64,000 nucleotides of DNA from NCBI RefSeq assembly GCF_021605415.1, contig NZ_WKEQ01000024.1:1-64000 (forward strand), written 5' to 3'. Shown piece by piece: positions 8,211 to 16,942 of this stretch. The stretch is from Pseudomonas syringae (GTDB taxonomy: Bacteria; Pseudomonadota; Gammaproteobacteria; Pseudomonadales; Pseudomonadaceae). The translations under genes and the position numbers were made by a program. Under the pieces are notes generated by a model that saw nothing but the letters and a program-made list of their open reading frames with translations, was not told where the DNA came from and did no database searches. Position 1 is the stretch's first letter. Each line of letters begins with the position of its first letter.

Positions 8211-9079
8211 TCGGGCGTGTGCTTGATGAATGATTCGACCTCATCAAGCACCGGCCCCAGCCATCGCAGCGGTCGCGATAACGTGGCCACCAGCGTGATG
8301 TGGCTGGGTCGCGAGTAATACAAATCCTGTACCGGCACGCCGGACTCACGCAATTTGCTCGCGAGACCGCCGGTGTTACGGGTCGGGTTGACCAGATCGT
8401 CCTGTGTGGCGGCGATCAGCAAGGCCGGCGGCGCACCTCGGTTGACATGATTGACCGGCTGCGATTGTGGCGGTGAATCCGGCCAGAAAAACACGGGCCG
8501 GACATCGGGGTTCTCGATCGGCAGAAAATCATAGGGGCCGGCCAGACCGATCCAGCCGCGCAGATCCGCCGGTGACATACCGACGGCGCCGAGCAGCCCC
8601 GGATCCAGCGCCAGCATCGCCGCGTTGTAGGCGCCGGAGCTATGCCCCATCAAATACAGACGCTGCGGATCACCGGAGAATTCGCGAATGTGCGCCCGCG
8701 TCCACGCCACTGCCCGGGCACCGTCTTCAAGAAACAGTGGATAACGCACCTGCGGATATAACCGATAATCCACCACCACCGCGACGATGCCCCGTGACGC
8801 CAAGGCTTCGCCGACGAAGGTGTAGTCCTCGCGCGCCCCCATGTTCCAACTGCCGCCGTAGAAAAAGATCACCACCGGCGCATCCTTCAGCGGCTGGCGC
8901 GGCACGTAGACATCGAGTTTCTGTCGAGGATCGTCGCCGTAGGCTATGTCGGCGGTTTTGTTGAAAGTGTTTTCCGGTGTCAGAGCGTTGAGCAGCTTTA
9001 CCGGTGAGCAGGCACCGAGCACCAGCAGCACCATGGCGCCGATCGTTGCGCGAAACTTGTTGCGTAAGCGATGCGTCAT
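8204..9079 (-). CDS. Alpha/beta hydrolase lipoprotein (carboxylesterase-like)
   Basis: The 291-residue product has a Sec lipoprotein signal (MVLLVLGAC, lipobox Cys at 24). It has an oxyanion region YGGSW at 74-78 replacing the usual HGGG, the nucleophile elbow GHSSG with Ser147, and later TQDDLVNP and PSHITL that could supply Asp and His. It is therefore a hormone-sensitive-lipase/esterase type enzyme, anchored in the envelope. It begins only 18 bases after the DUF4123 gene, so it could share the vgrG transcript. The lipobox argues for Sec export rather than T6SS delivery. The ATG at 9079 is preferred to a GTG one codon upstream. Confidence 0.82.
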   Translation of the reverse strand: MTHRLRNKFRATIGAMVLLVLGACSPVKLLNALTPENTFNKTADIAYGDDPRQKLDVYVPRQPLKDAPVVIFFYGGSWNMGAREDYTFVGEALASRGIVAVVVDYRLYPQVRYPLFLEDGARAVAWTRAHIREFSGDPQRLYLMGHSSGAYNAAMLALDPGLLGAVGMSPADLRGWIGLAGPYDFLPIENPDVRPVFFWPDSPPQSQPVNHVNRGAPPALLIAATQDDLVNPTRNTGGLASKLRESGVPVQDLYYSRPSHITLVATLSRPLRWLGPVLDEVESFIKHTPDQ

Positions 9080-9097
9080 CACTGTCCGACCTCGTCT

Positions 9098-9892
9098 TCA
9101 GGATTGATCTTTCTGCCACTGCCGCCGTAAGTGCTCGAGCCGCTCTTGCTGGGTCAGACCGCTCGGTGGTGGCATCAGCACAGCCTGCGGATGCTGCAAG
9201 CGTAGCCACAACCAGCCGTCCAACACGGCCCGATCATGAAAACCCAATGCCAAACCTTGTTGCGCGTGCTGCCACATCGCCGCGTAGCCACTGCCCATCG
9301 ATTGACACCAGCGCCACACGTGTTGCTCCAACAGACAGGTTTGCAGGCGCTCGCGTTGACGACCGGTCAGGCTTTCTTCGTTTCGCAAAGGCTCGACGCC
9401 AAGACAGGGATTTTGCAATTGCTGCCAGCCCTGACTGCCGATGGCGCGGTCGGCCCACGTGCCACCGAACCAACGCATCTGGCGAATCGGCCCGAGCCAG
9501 CGACTGAGGTCGTCGGCATCGCAGGCATCGAAAAAATAGCTTGCGGTCTGGCGGTTGTAGTAGCTGAGCAACGCTCGGTGATCGAGGCCGAAAGACACCG
9601 TGAGCATGCGTCGCAAATGGCCGAGCAGTTCGTCGGCCGAAACCGGACTCACCAACAACAGGCCACGCCACGTTTTTGGATCGGCCTGACACAACGCCGC
9701 CAGCGCCGGACTTTGACGCAAATCCACCAGTAGAGGGCCGTGTTCGCGCACCGGCTGGAACTCCGTGTCATCGAACAACCAGACTGTTGCAACATCGGCG
9801 AATCCCCGACGCAATGTCATCAATGCTTGTGGCGCCTCCACCACGTCCAGCAGGAGCCACTGCGCGATCGGCTTGAGCGCGGGGCCGCTCAT
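9098..9892 (-). CDS. DUF4123 protein, putative T6SS effector adaptor
   Basis: DUF4123 proteins load effectors onto VgrG spikes. The 264-residue protein starts MSGPALKPIAQWLLLDVVEA. Family features are GPLLVDL, GLLLVSPVSADELLGHLRRML and LLSYYNRQTASYFF. Its ATG overlaps the vgrG stop as ATGA, which fixes the start over a longer open frame beginning 93 bases upstream. By family rule the cognate effector should be encoded nearby; the only following gene is the lipoprotein hydrolase. Confidence 0.85.
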   Translation of the reverse strand: MSGPALKPIAQWLLLDVVEAPQALMTLRRGFADVATVWLFDDTEFQPVREHGPLLVDLRQSPALAALCQADPKTWRGLLLVSPVSADELLGHLRRMLTVSFGLDHRALLSYYNRQTASYFFDACDADDLSRWLGPIRQMRWFGGTWADRAIGSQGWQQLQNPCLGVEPLRNEESLTGRQRERLQTCLLEQHVWRWCQSMGSGYAAMWQHAQQGLALGFHDRAVLDGWLWLRLQHPQAVLMPPPSGLTQQERLEHLRRQWQKDQS

Positions 9893-11232
9893 CGGCCGCC
9901 GCTCGGGTCGAGTGCGGTGATCAGCCGACAACTGCACACCGCTTCCGGACAATGATTGAAACTGCCGCCCCCCGGAATCAGACACAGGAGCAGCAGCGGC
10001 TCGGCAGATTTCAACAGCTGCGGCAAGCCTTCGCTCAGCAATGTGTCGGGCAGGCGAATCGGCGCCTCATTCACCGCTTCGTGCAGATTTTCCCCACGCT
10101 GCAGCACGCCACTGATCAATGGCTGATCGGGATCGCCCTCAAAGAAACTCACCACCACTTCAACGCCATCGCGCAACATCGCCTGCGATGTGTTGGCCAG
10201 CGCTGGCGCCAATGGCAGCCAGCAATGACTGGGCGCGGCTCCCTCGCCCTGGTATAGCCAGTCAAACTGCACCGCCACCGGGCGGGAGAGATCGGGGCGC
10301 GGCTCGTCGACCGTGACCACCCAGGCTCGCTGCAGGCTTTGCATGCGTGGCCGGGTCAGCCCGGTTGTCACGAGTGACGCCGTGGAGCCATTGCAAAAGA
10401 TCCGATTACTGTAAGGCGGTTCGCGGCTTTGATCGGCGTGATGCTCTATCCGGTTCAGCAGCCATTGACCATTGCATTCGGAAAACGGGTGGCCTCGCAC
10501 TGACAACCACTGGCCCGCACGCAAGGCAGACAGGCGCGTATGACCTTCGGCGGTTGGCGATTGCGACGACATTTGCCCACTGGTTTGCACCTCGCTGCGT
10601 ACGTGCCAACGTTGCACGTGGTTGCCATCGTCGGCGTCGGCATCGAGTCGCACCATGCGCGCCTCGGGCAGGTGCGCCGGGTCATCGCCGAAGATCAGGC
10701 AATGCCCGCTGCGTGTGTGTTCGAAGCGAAAATGAATCCGTGCCCGGGCACAAATGCGCTGCATGAACGCAAGATCCGATTCGCGGTATTGGGTGCAGAA
10801 CGCCTGAACAGGATATTCAGCGCTCAACTCGAAGCGGCATTGCGCGCCGGCGATACCGTGTTCCTTGAGCACTTGTCGCAAAATCTGTGGTACCGAGCGC
10901 GCACTGAAAATTCGTTGGCTGAAACGCAGCGCCAGGCAGTTCAGCCTGGCGCCAAGTCGCACGCGGCACAACCGGGCCGCATCGCCGTGCTCATGCTGAA
11001 CGAGGCTCTGCAAATGCCCGTGTACGCCATTTTCTCCGGCGCCAAACGACAAGTAGGCGGCGCGGTGCAGCAGGCCGGCGAGATCCAGCTGCGGGTCATC
11101 GATCAGCAGATCGATCTCAAATGCAAAGGGTTCGCTGATGGCCTCGCTACCGGTAAAGGCCAGAACTTCGAAGGGATCGGACAGACCCGCGACATCGAGA
11201 CGAAACGAGGGCTCGTCGACTTGATCGAACAT
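9889..11232 (-). CDS. vgrG: T6SS spike protein VgrG, short form
   Basis: VgrG trimers tip the type VI secretion tube. The N-terminal part is gp27-like: PFEVLAFTGSEAISEPFAFEIDL without the Ser-rich linker, then YRESDLAFMQRICARARIHF. The C-terminal part has the gp5 OB-fold signature HCWLPLAP and VVVSFFEGDPDQPLISGVL. At 447 residues it is short: the usual beta-helical needle after the OB-fold is missing and is replaced by a ~65-residue tail rich in Leu and Cys. No sheath, baseplate or ClpV genes are in the window, so this is an orphan vgrG. It is translationally coupled to the DUF4123 gene. An agagaatcgcc stretch before the ATG is a modest ribosome site. Confidence 0.88.
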   Translation of the reverse strand: MFDQVDEPSFRLDVAGLSDPFEVLAFTGSEAISEPFAFEIDLLIDDPQLDLAGLLHRAAYLSFGAGENGVHGHLQSLVQHEHGDAARLCRVRLGARLNCLALRFSQRIFSARSVPQILRQVLKEHGIAGAQCRFELSAEYPVQAFCTQYRESDLAFMQRICARARIHFRFEHTRSGHCLIFGDDPAHLPEARMVRLDADADDGNHVQRWHVRSEVQTSGQMSSQSPTAEGHTRLSALRAGQWLSVRGHPFSECNGQWLLNRIEHHADQSREPPYSNRIFCNGSTASLVTTGLTRPRMQSLQRAWVVTVDEPRPDLSRPVAVQFDWLYQGEGAAPSHCWLPLAPALANTSQAMLRDGVEVVVSFFEGDPDQPLISGVLQRGENLHEAVNEAPIRLPDTLLSEGLPQLLKSAEPLLLLCLIPGGGSFNHCPEAVCSCRLITALDPSGGR

Positions 11233-11465
11233 TGGCGATTCTCTACAGGAGGGGCGGCCGGGGATTCTCGCCGAGAGCCATGGCCGAGTAGAGTGCCGAA
11301 GTACAACTTAGGAAATGACCTACGCGAAAAGCAGACCAGATCCGGTAGCCGATGACGTATGTCAGGCATTTCACGAAGAAAAAGAGAGATATCCCACCAA
11401 GTCATCCGAAAATTCCGCAGTCAGCGGAACATTTTCAGACAACCTGGCGGGACGGCAACCTGGTC

Positions 11466-13379
11466 TCAGGAAGACAGGTAAGAGGAGCGAGTCAGGCCCA
11501 GGCGCAAAGCATCGAGGAACTGGGTGCGTTCGGTGGCGCTGATGCGGGCACTGGCGCATTTGTCGCGGTAGTGGGTCATCAGTTCTTCCGGCGACAAGTG
11601 CACGTAACGCAGCATGTCTTCGATGGTGTCGTGGGTTTCGATCCCGGCGTGATACACGCTGCCATCGGCGTTCTGGTAGATGTTCACCGAGTCGGTGTCA
11701 CCGAACAGGTTATGCATGTCGCCGAGGATTTCCTGATAGGCGCCCACCAGGAACACGCCCAGCAAGTAGTCTTCGCCTTCGTTCAACGCGTGCACCGGCA
11801 AGCTGGTTTCGATGCTCTGCTCGTCGACGTACTGATTGATCTTGCCGTCCGAGTCGCATGTCAGATCCTGCAGCACCGCGCGGCGCAGCGGCTCTTCATC
11901 GAGACGGTGCAGCGGGATGATCGGCAGCACCTGGTCGATGGCCCAGGTGTCCGGCAGGCTCTGGAACACCGAGAAGTTGCAGATGTATTTGTCGGCGAGC
12001 TTGTCGTTGAGTTCGTCGAGCACCTGACGGTGCGAACGCTGACGCGCCTTCAGCGAGTTGTGAAGGCGACGGCACACGGCGAAGTAGCACTGCTCGGCGA
12101 GGGCTTTCTCGGCCAGGGTCAGTTTGCCATCGGCATACTGGGCGGCCACGTCGCTCATGTAGTGAGTGGCGCGCCAGTAGGTTTCGGTGACCATTTCGAT
12201 GTCGGTCGGGCCGAGCAGATCAACGAGCCACTGCACGGTTTCGGGCAGCGATTCCTTGTTCTCGATTTGTGGCACATCGTCATTGTGTTTCTCGACGTCG
12301 GTCACTTGCACCACCAGCATGGCGTGGTGGGCGGTCAGCGAGCGGCCGCTTTCAGAGAAGATGTGCGGGTGCGGCAAGCTCTGCGCGTCGCAGAATTCCT
12401 TGAGCATGCCGACCACGACACCGGCGTAATCGTCCATGTCGTAGTTGATCGAACTGGCATTACGCGAGTGAGTACCGTCGTAGTCAACGCCCAGGCCGCC
12501 GCCGACGTCGATGTGATCCACCGGCAGGCCGAGGTTGCGCAGTTCGCCGTAGTAACGAATCGCTTCCTTGAAGCCGTGCTGGTAGTCGGCCAGGTTGGCG
12601 ATCTGCGAACCCATGTGGAAGTGCAGCAGGCGGATGCCTTGATCCAGGCCCGCCGCGCGGAAGCGCTCGACCACCGACAGCAATTGGGCCGCCGACAGAC
12701 CGAACTTGGATTTCTCGCCCCCCGTATCCGCCCACTTCGACGATGCCAGGGACGACAGACGTACGCGCAGACCGACCTGCGGCTTGACCTTGAGCGAGGC
12801 GGCTTCTTCGATCACCAGTGCGACTTCGGATTCTTTCTCGATCACGATGAATACGTTGTGGCCGAGTTTCTGGCCCATCAGCGCCAGCCGGATGAACTCG
12901 CGATCCTTATAACCGTTGCAAACGATGGTGCCACCCTTCGGGGCCAGCGCCAGCACGGCGAGCAGTTCAGGCTTGGAACCCGCTTCCAGACCAATGGAAA
13001 CGTCTTGAGTGGCGATGATGTTTTCGATCACCGCTTCTTGCTGGTTGACCTTGATCGGGTACAAGGCGGTGTATTTGCTCTGGTATTCCAGACGCTCGAT
13101 GTTGGCGTCGAAGGCCCCGGTCAACTGGCGAACGCGGTCTTGCAGAATGTCGGGAAAACGCACCAGCAACGGCAAGGACAAACCGCTCTGGCGCAGCTGG
13201 TCGACTTGCTCGAAGAGGTCGATGGGCGAACTGTTCGGGCCGTTCGGACGAACTTCGACGCGACCGGCGTCATTGATCGCGAAATACCCGGCCCCCCAAT
13301 GGCGGATCCCGTAAACACTGCGGCTGTCCGCAACTGTCCATTGGCTGCCATCGTCTTTGCGTGTACGTCGTACGGACAT
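11466..13379 (-). CDS. speA: Biosynthetic arginine decarboxylase
   Basis: PLP enzyme converting arginine to agmatine, first step of the agmatine route to putrescine. The protein has 637 residues, the expected length of the SpeA family. The N-terminal half is the PLP barrel with YPIKVNQQ (Lys110 likely binds PLP), and the substrate side carries [21 protein letters not shown] and SESGRSL. The gene follows yciH with a 219-base gap containing long inverted repeats (see 13488-13594). A 680-residue frame on the opposite strand is a codon-bias shadow. Confidence 0.95.
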   Translation of the reverse strand: MSVRRTRKDDGSQWTVADSRSVYGIRHWGAGYFAINDAGRVEVRPNGPNSSPIDLFEQVDQLRQSGLSLPLLVRFPDILQDRVRQLTGAFDANIERLEYQSKYTALYPIKVNQQEAVIENIIATQDVSIGLEAGSKPELLAVLALAPKGGTIVCNGYKDREFIRLALMGQKLGHNVFIVIEKESEVALVIEEAASLKVKPQVGLRVRLSSLASSKWADTGGEKSKFGLSAAQLLSVVERFRAAGLDQGIRLLHFHMGSQIANLADYQHGFKEAIRYYGELRNLGLPVDHIDVGGGLGVDYDGTHSRNASSINYDMDDYAGVVVGMLKEFCDAQSLPHPHIFSESGRSLTAHHAMLVVQVTDVEKHNDDVPQIENKESLPETVQWLVDLLGPTDIEMVTETYWRATHYMSDVAAQYADGKLTLAEKALAEQCYFAVCRRLHNSLKARQRSHRQVLDELNDKLADKYICNFSVFQSLPDTWAIDQVLPIIPLHRLDEEPLRRAVLQDLTCDSDGKINQYVDEQSIETSLPVHALNEGEDYLLGVFLVGAYQEILGDMHNLFGDTDSVNIYQNADGSVYHAGIETHDTIEDMLRYVHLSPEELMTHYRDKCASARISATERTQFLDALRLGLTRSSYLSS

Positions 13380-13487
13380 CGAAGTCCCCTATAGATAAGT
13401 CATAGAGCGTCGCCTGGGTTCAGGCCGGCGCAGTCTAAAGAATGGAAATGACGGTTTATCGGCGAGGCGGTAGACCGCACCGACAGC

Positions 13488-13594
13488 AACGAGTTTAGAA
13501 ACCGTTCATGAACAGGCTCTGTGAAAACCATGGAGACGACGCCGGTTTCTGAACTCGTTCAACGCCGGATCAAGCCGTGGTGGGTTTCACAGAG
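13488..13594 (-). promoter_or_regulatory. Interlocking inverted repeats in the speA leader, possible structured RNA
   Basis: Four arms alternate. Arm A is 13488-13504 and its complement A' is 13543-13559 (17 bp, one mismatch). Arm B is 13517-13530 and B' is 13581-13594 (14 bp, one mismatch). The order A-B-A'-B' means the two helices cross: in RNA they would form a pseudoknot or be mutually exclusive, as in an attenuator. A 10-bp perfect palindrome (gttcatgaac, 13504-13513) lies inside. The region ends 108 bases before the speA start codon and abuts the yciH stop. Function is inferred only from symmetry. Confidence 0.45.
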
Positions 13595-13598
13595 GCTG

Positions 13599-13970
13599 CT
13601 AGCCGCCGGACTTCTTCGCTTTGAAACCGTGCTTGATCAACTCGGCCAAGAGTAGCTCGACATGATCGCCCTGGATTTCGATGACCCCGTCTTTCAACGC
13701 ACCGCCGGTGCCGCAACGTTTCTTCAACGTTGTCGCCAGCTCTTTGAGCGCGTCTTCGGCCAGCGGCACGCCGGTGATGGTCGTCACCGTCTTGCCGCCA
13801 CGGCCCTTGCTTTCGCGACGCACGCGGGCAATGCCGTCACCTTCGGGGATCACGGTTTGTTTGCAGATGCAGGCGTCAACCGGTTGACTGCAATCCGGGC
13901 AATGACGACCTGCGTCGGTGGAAAATACCAGGCCACCAAGGGCGGCGAAGGATGCGGCTTTTTTGGCCAC
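13599..13970 (-). CDS. yciH: SUI1/YciH-family translation initiation factor homologue
   Basis: The 123-residue protein starts at GTG (VAKKAASFAALGG), chosen because an aagaggat site lies just upstream; the longer frame begins at a poor TTG. It has a Cys pair region HCPDCSQPVDACIC and the SUI1 core GKTVTTITGVPL, GTGGALKDGVIEIQGDH. SUI1 proteins act in start-site selection in eukaryotes; the bacterial role is poorly defined. It lies between the Nudix gene and speA, the order known in Pseudomonas. Confidence 0.87.
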   Translation of the reverse strand: MAKKAASFAALGGLVFSTDAGRHCPDCSQPVDACICKQTVIPEGDGIARVRRESKGRGGKTVTTITGVPLAEDALKELATTLKKRCGTGGALKDGVIEIQGDHVELLLAELIKHGFKAKKSGG

Positions 13971-14081
13971 CGGCAATCCTCTTGGGAGGACAAAGACTGA
14001 TCGCAACCTTGGGCAAGGTCATCGACCGCGAAGCCCCACTCAGGCAGGGGCAGCGCTACTGAACCGAAATCGCTTACCTGA

Positions 14082-14110
14082 TGCAGGAGCAGCTTGCGGC
14101 AGCTCCTGCA
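14082..14110. repeat. Short perfect hairpin (REP-like)
   Basis: Nine-base arms tgcaggagc and gctcctgca flank an 11-base loop. The sequence belongs to the 'caggagctgccgcaggct' style of Pseudomonas repeat also seen at 22797-22872. It lies in the 226-base gap between the Nudix gene and yciH, which otherwise shows nothing recognisable. Confidence 0.6.
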
Positions 14111-14196
14111 ACGTGAACCGCGTTCCGGTGCAGCTTGAAAAGGTCGCGCAGTGTAACGGCAAAAAGCCGACTTGCTAAGAGCCAATCGGCGCCAAT

Positions 14197-14754
14197 TTAT
14201 AGCGAGTTTGCGACGTCGCTTTGCCGGGCTTTCAGATAGCGCTTCAACGCCGCCAGCGAGTCCGGGCAGTAAGGCTTCTGCTGGATTTCCAGCATCACCT
14301 GTTCGAGGGGAATGAAGCGCGCCTCCAGCACCTCCTCGGGTTGCAGGATCAGCGGGCCGTCCCACACGGCGGAAAACGCCGAGCACCAGAGCCGGTTGCC
14401 CGTGTCCTCATAGAAAAAATGATCATGGGCGATCAGCTCAACGCCGCTCACCCCCAGCTCCTCTTCCAGCTCCCGGGCCGCCGACTCAGCGTAAGTCTCG
14501 GTCGCGAGCACCATGCCGCCGGCCGCGACGTCCCAGAAACCCGGATAGATGGCCTTGCTGAGGGTGCGTCGGTGAACACACAACTCACCGGCACTGTTGA
14601 ACAGCATGATGTAAGTGCCACGTCCGATCAGCCCGCGCTCGCGCAAGTCGGAACGCACCAGGGCGCCGAGCAGGGTGTCCTGCTCATCGACCCAGGCAAT
14701 CTGTTCGGCATCCGAGGCGGCGCGATGGGCCGCCTCTAAGGCGTTGTCAGCCAT
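14197..14754 (-). CDS. Nudix hydrolase (YfcD-like)
   Basis: A 185-residue nucleoside-diphosphate-X hydrolase family member. The Nudix box fits GX5EX7REUXEEXGU exactly, from Gly80 through Glu86, Arg94-Glu95, Glu98-Glu99 to Gly101. The N-terminal part (EQDTLLGALVRSDLRERGLIGRG without further motif) and the HRRTLSKAIYPGFWD segment resemble isopentenyl-diphosphate-isomerase-like/YfcD Nudix proteins. It begins 3 bases after the DUF2333 gene and is probably co-transcribed with it. Substrate unknown. Confidence 0.87.
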   Translation of the reverse strand: MADNALEAAHRAASDAEQIAWVDEQDTLLGALVRSDLRERGLIGRGTYIMLFNSAGELCVHRRTLSKAIYPGFWDVAAGGMVLATETYAESAARELEEELGVSGVELIAHDHFFYEDTGNRLWCSAFSAVWDGPLILQPEEVLEARFIPLEQVMLEIQQKPYCPDSLAALKRYLKARQSDVANSL

Positions 14755-14757
14755 GAG

Positions 14758-15825
14758 TCAGCCCTGATTGAGCAGTTGACGCAGGTCGATCACCGCGGCG
14801 TTGGCACGGGAAATGTAATTGGCCATGACCAGCGAGTGGTTGGCCAATACGCCGAAGCCGCTGCCGTTGAGGATCATCGGGCTCCAGACCGGCTCTTGCG
14901 AGGCTTCGAGTTCACGAATGATCTGGCGCACGCTGACCGTGGCGTTCTTCTTGGCCAGCACGTCGGCGAAGTCAACTTCGATGGCGCGCAGCAGATGCGA
15001 GAGCGCCCAGGCCTGACCGCGAGCTTCGTAGAACACGTTGTCAATCTGCATCCACGGGGTTTCGACGATTTCCTCGTCAACCTGCGGCACTTCGCCAACC
15101 GCCGGCGCCTCGGTTTTTAGCGCGGTGTTGAGTTTGACCCGGCCAACGCTGGCCGACAGGCGTTGCGACAGCGAGCCCAAACGGGTGCCAACATCGCCCA
15201 GCCAGTTGTTCAGGTTGTCGGCGCGGGCGTAGAAGAGTGCGCTCTTCTGATTCGGTTCGGACAAACGCGCCTGATAGCGGCTCAGGGAATTGATGCCTTC
15301 CTGGAACTCGGACTCGCTAGAAGGCAACATCCAACTTTTGTTGTCGAAGTTGAAGCGCGGTTCGGCCTTGGCCAGATCGGCGTCCTCGGCGGACTGCGAT
15401 TGTGAGCGGGCGAAGTCTTTACGCATCGCGCGGCTCAGGTCACGCACCTGAACCAGCACGCCGTATTCCCAGCTCGGCATGTTGTCCATCCAAAGGCCCG
15501 GCGGGAACCGGTCGTTGGAAATATAGCCACCCGGCTTGTTCAGCAAGGTGCCGGCAACGGTCTTGAGGGTTTCTACGGTGGTGTAGCCGACGACCATTTG
15601 TTTGCCTGCGGTTTCGGCGGATGTCTGGGCATTTTGTGCCACCGGGAATAGCGCCGGCTCCTGGCTCCAGTACCAACCGAGGGCAATGGTCACCAGCAGA
15701 TAAATGCCGACCAGCGTGGCCAGCGCACGGCTGAACAGCACCCCGCCGATGTAACTGCGGGTAGCCGATTTAGGCTCGGCGGCACGTTCAGGAGCGCTGC
15801 CCGCGCGGTTCTTCCAGTCCAGCAT
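14758..15825 (-). CDS. DUF2333 inner-membrane protein
   Basis: A 355-residue protein with one transmembrane helix near the N-terminus (about 33-53, ALATLVGIYLLVTIALGWYW) and a long soluble domain presumably in the periplasm. Segments such as NKPGGYISNDRFPPGLWMDN, MPSWEYGVLVQVRDLSRAMR and HSLVMANYISRANAAVIDLR match my recollection of the DUF2333 family conserved in Pseudomonas at this locus. Function unknown. It is the first gene of a likely DUF2333-Nudix unit. Confidence 0.8.
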   Translation of the reverse strand: MLDWKNRAGSAPERAAEPKSATRSYIGGVLFSRALATLVGIYLLVTIALGWYWSQEPALFPVAQNAQTSAETAGKQMVVGYTTVETLKTVAGTLLNKPGGYISNDRFPPGLWMDNMPSWEYGVLVQVRDLSRAMRKDFARSQSQSAEDADLAKAEPRFNFDNKSWMLPSSESEFQEGINSLSRYQARLSEPNQKSALFYARADNLNNWLGDVGTRLGSLSQRLSASVGRVKLNTALKTEAPAVGEVPQVDEEIVETPWMQIDNVFYEARGQAWALSHLLRAIEVDFADVLAKKNATVSVRQIIRELEASQEPVWSPMILNGSGFGVLANHSLVMANYISRANAAVIDLRQLLNQG

Positions 15826-15962
15826 GGCGATTTCCTTTCAAAACTTGGGTTCAACGGTTCGACCACAACCATACAACAACGTGCCTTGGCCGGGCACCTG
15901 CTATTGGGACATGGGAGTAAAACAGCTGAATGCCGCAAGTGAACGAGAGGATAAATGACCAT

Positions 15963-16439
15963 TCAGACGCTGAAGATCTTCAGGGAAATCTGCCGGACGT
16001 CTTCTGATGCGAATAGATGCGCAATGCCAGCAGCGTCGGTTTGATGCTGGCTGGCGACCCCGTCAATCGTGGCGACGTAAGCCTGTTGCGCCAGCGGTTC
16101 ACCCGTCATGCTGTCAACGAGGCGAAATATCCTCGGTGTTCTGGGCTGCTGCGCAGGCGGTTTATTCATCAGGTCGAGCACCGTCTGATCGAAAACCGAT
16201 GCCGCGACGGGCCAATGGCCAAATTCGGCCTGCATCCTGAGCAACAGCCAGTCGCCCCGTTCGACCTGATCCAGCACTTCGCTGTCCAGATTGATCAGCA
16301 ACCCCGCCCGCAGTTCATCAAGCCCTTCAAGCGATCGCCGCTCCAGCAAAACCTGACAGACCCGCTCCAGTGCCTGGCTCACCGGATAAACAAATTCACG
16401 CTCGCTTTTAATCAAGTCTGCGTGACGAACCAGCCTCAC
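15963..16439 (-). CDS. Hypothetical T6SS-associated protein
   Basis: The 158-residue product is not recognised as a whole. The C-terminal ~55 residues (FRLVDSMTGEPLAQQAY, TDAAGIAHLFAS) match the small beta domain often found at the ends of VgrG, PAAR and Hcp-linked toxins (pattern DxxTGEPLxxxxYxxxxxxG, then TDxxG). I place the start at a GTG that overlaps the hcp stop as GTGA and has gagggg six bases upstream; an in-frame ATG 21 bases upstream is possible. It is the last gene of the hcp unit. It could be an effector, adaptor or accessory factor; there is no catalytic motif. Confidence 0.65.
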   Translation of the reverse strand: MRLVRHADLIKSEREFVYPVSQALERVCQVLLERRSLEGLDELRAGLLINLDSEVLDQVERGDWLLLRMQAEFGHWPVAASVFDQTVLDLMNKPPAQQPRTPRIFRLVDSMTGEPLAQQAYVATIDGVASQHQTDAAGIAHLFASEDVRQISLKIFSV

Positions 16440-16942
16440 TGCTGCCCCTCGCCTTGCCATTCGTCAGAGCCCATCGTGCGGCTGACTTCGTGTCGCCAGT
16501 AGATGCGCTGATAGCTGAAATAGACCTTCTCCAGCTGCGTGAAATGCGCCATGCCAGAGTCGAGACAATGGGGCATGAGAACCTCGGCGCCGACGATCAA
16601 AGCGCCCTCCAACTCGATGGTGTAGAAGTGCTCCTGCACGCCTTGAACCGATGTGCGATACCACTCCACTCGGCACTGGCTCAGCAATTCACCGGAACAC
16701 ATCGCGACCTGGATGAGCGGCGACGCCTTGTCGATGGTTTTAGTGATCACCAGCGGCTTATGCATCCGTCGACCTGCACCTTGCCCTTTGGGCACGAAAA
16801 TACCGTGACTCAAAGCCTGAACCATAATCTTGTCCTCACGCCCCGTCTGGTAGACATTGCCCACCGAGTCCTTGGTGAAGGCGCCAGCGCTGATCAGCCC
16901 CTGACGGCTGCCCTGGATAGTCATGAAGGCCGGGATGGGCAT
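16436..16942 (-). CDS. hcp: Hcp-family T6SS tube protein
   Basis: Hcp hexamers stack to form the type VI inner tube. The 168-residue protein starts MPIPAFMTIQGSRQGLISAG. Typical Hcp features follow: GREDKIMVQALSHGI, a RRMHKPLVITKTIDKASPLI stretch, FYTIELEGALIV and a C-terminal EKVYFSYQRIYWRH region. It overlaps the upstream 238-residue gene by 22 bases and the downstream gene by 4, so the four genes at 15963-18785 form one unit. No other structural T6SS genes are present. Confidence 0.9.
   Translation of the reverse strand: MPIPAFMTIQGSRQGLISAGAFTKDSVGNVYQTGREDKIMVQALSHGIFVPKGQGAGRRMHKPLVITKTIDKASPLIQVAMCSGELLSQCRVEWYRTSVQGVQEHFYTIELEGALIVGAEVLMPHCLDSGMAHFTQLEKVYFSYQRIYWRHEVSRTMGSDEWQGEGQQ

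Noticed and set aside
8204-9079. Alpha/beta hydrolase as a T6SS lipase effector
   Set aside because: The lipobox signal peptide implies Sec export and membrane anchoring. The close spacing to DUF4123 keeps it as a finding but not as a call.
11352-13394. 680-residue open frame on the plus strand
   Set aside because: It is exactly antisense to speA, whose motifs and length are certain. High GC in the third codon position produces such mirror frames.
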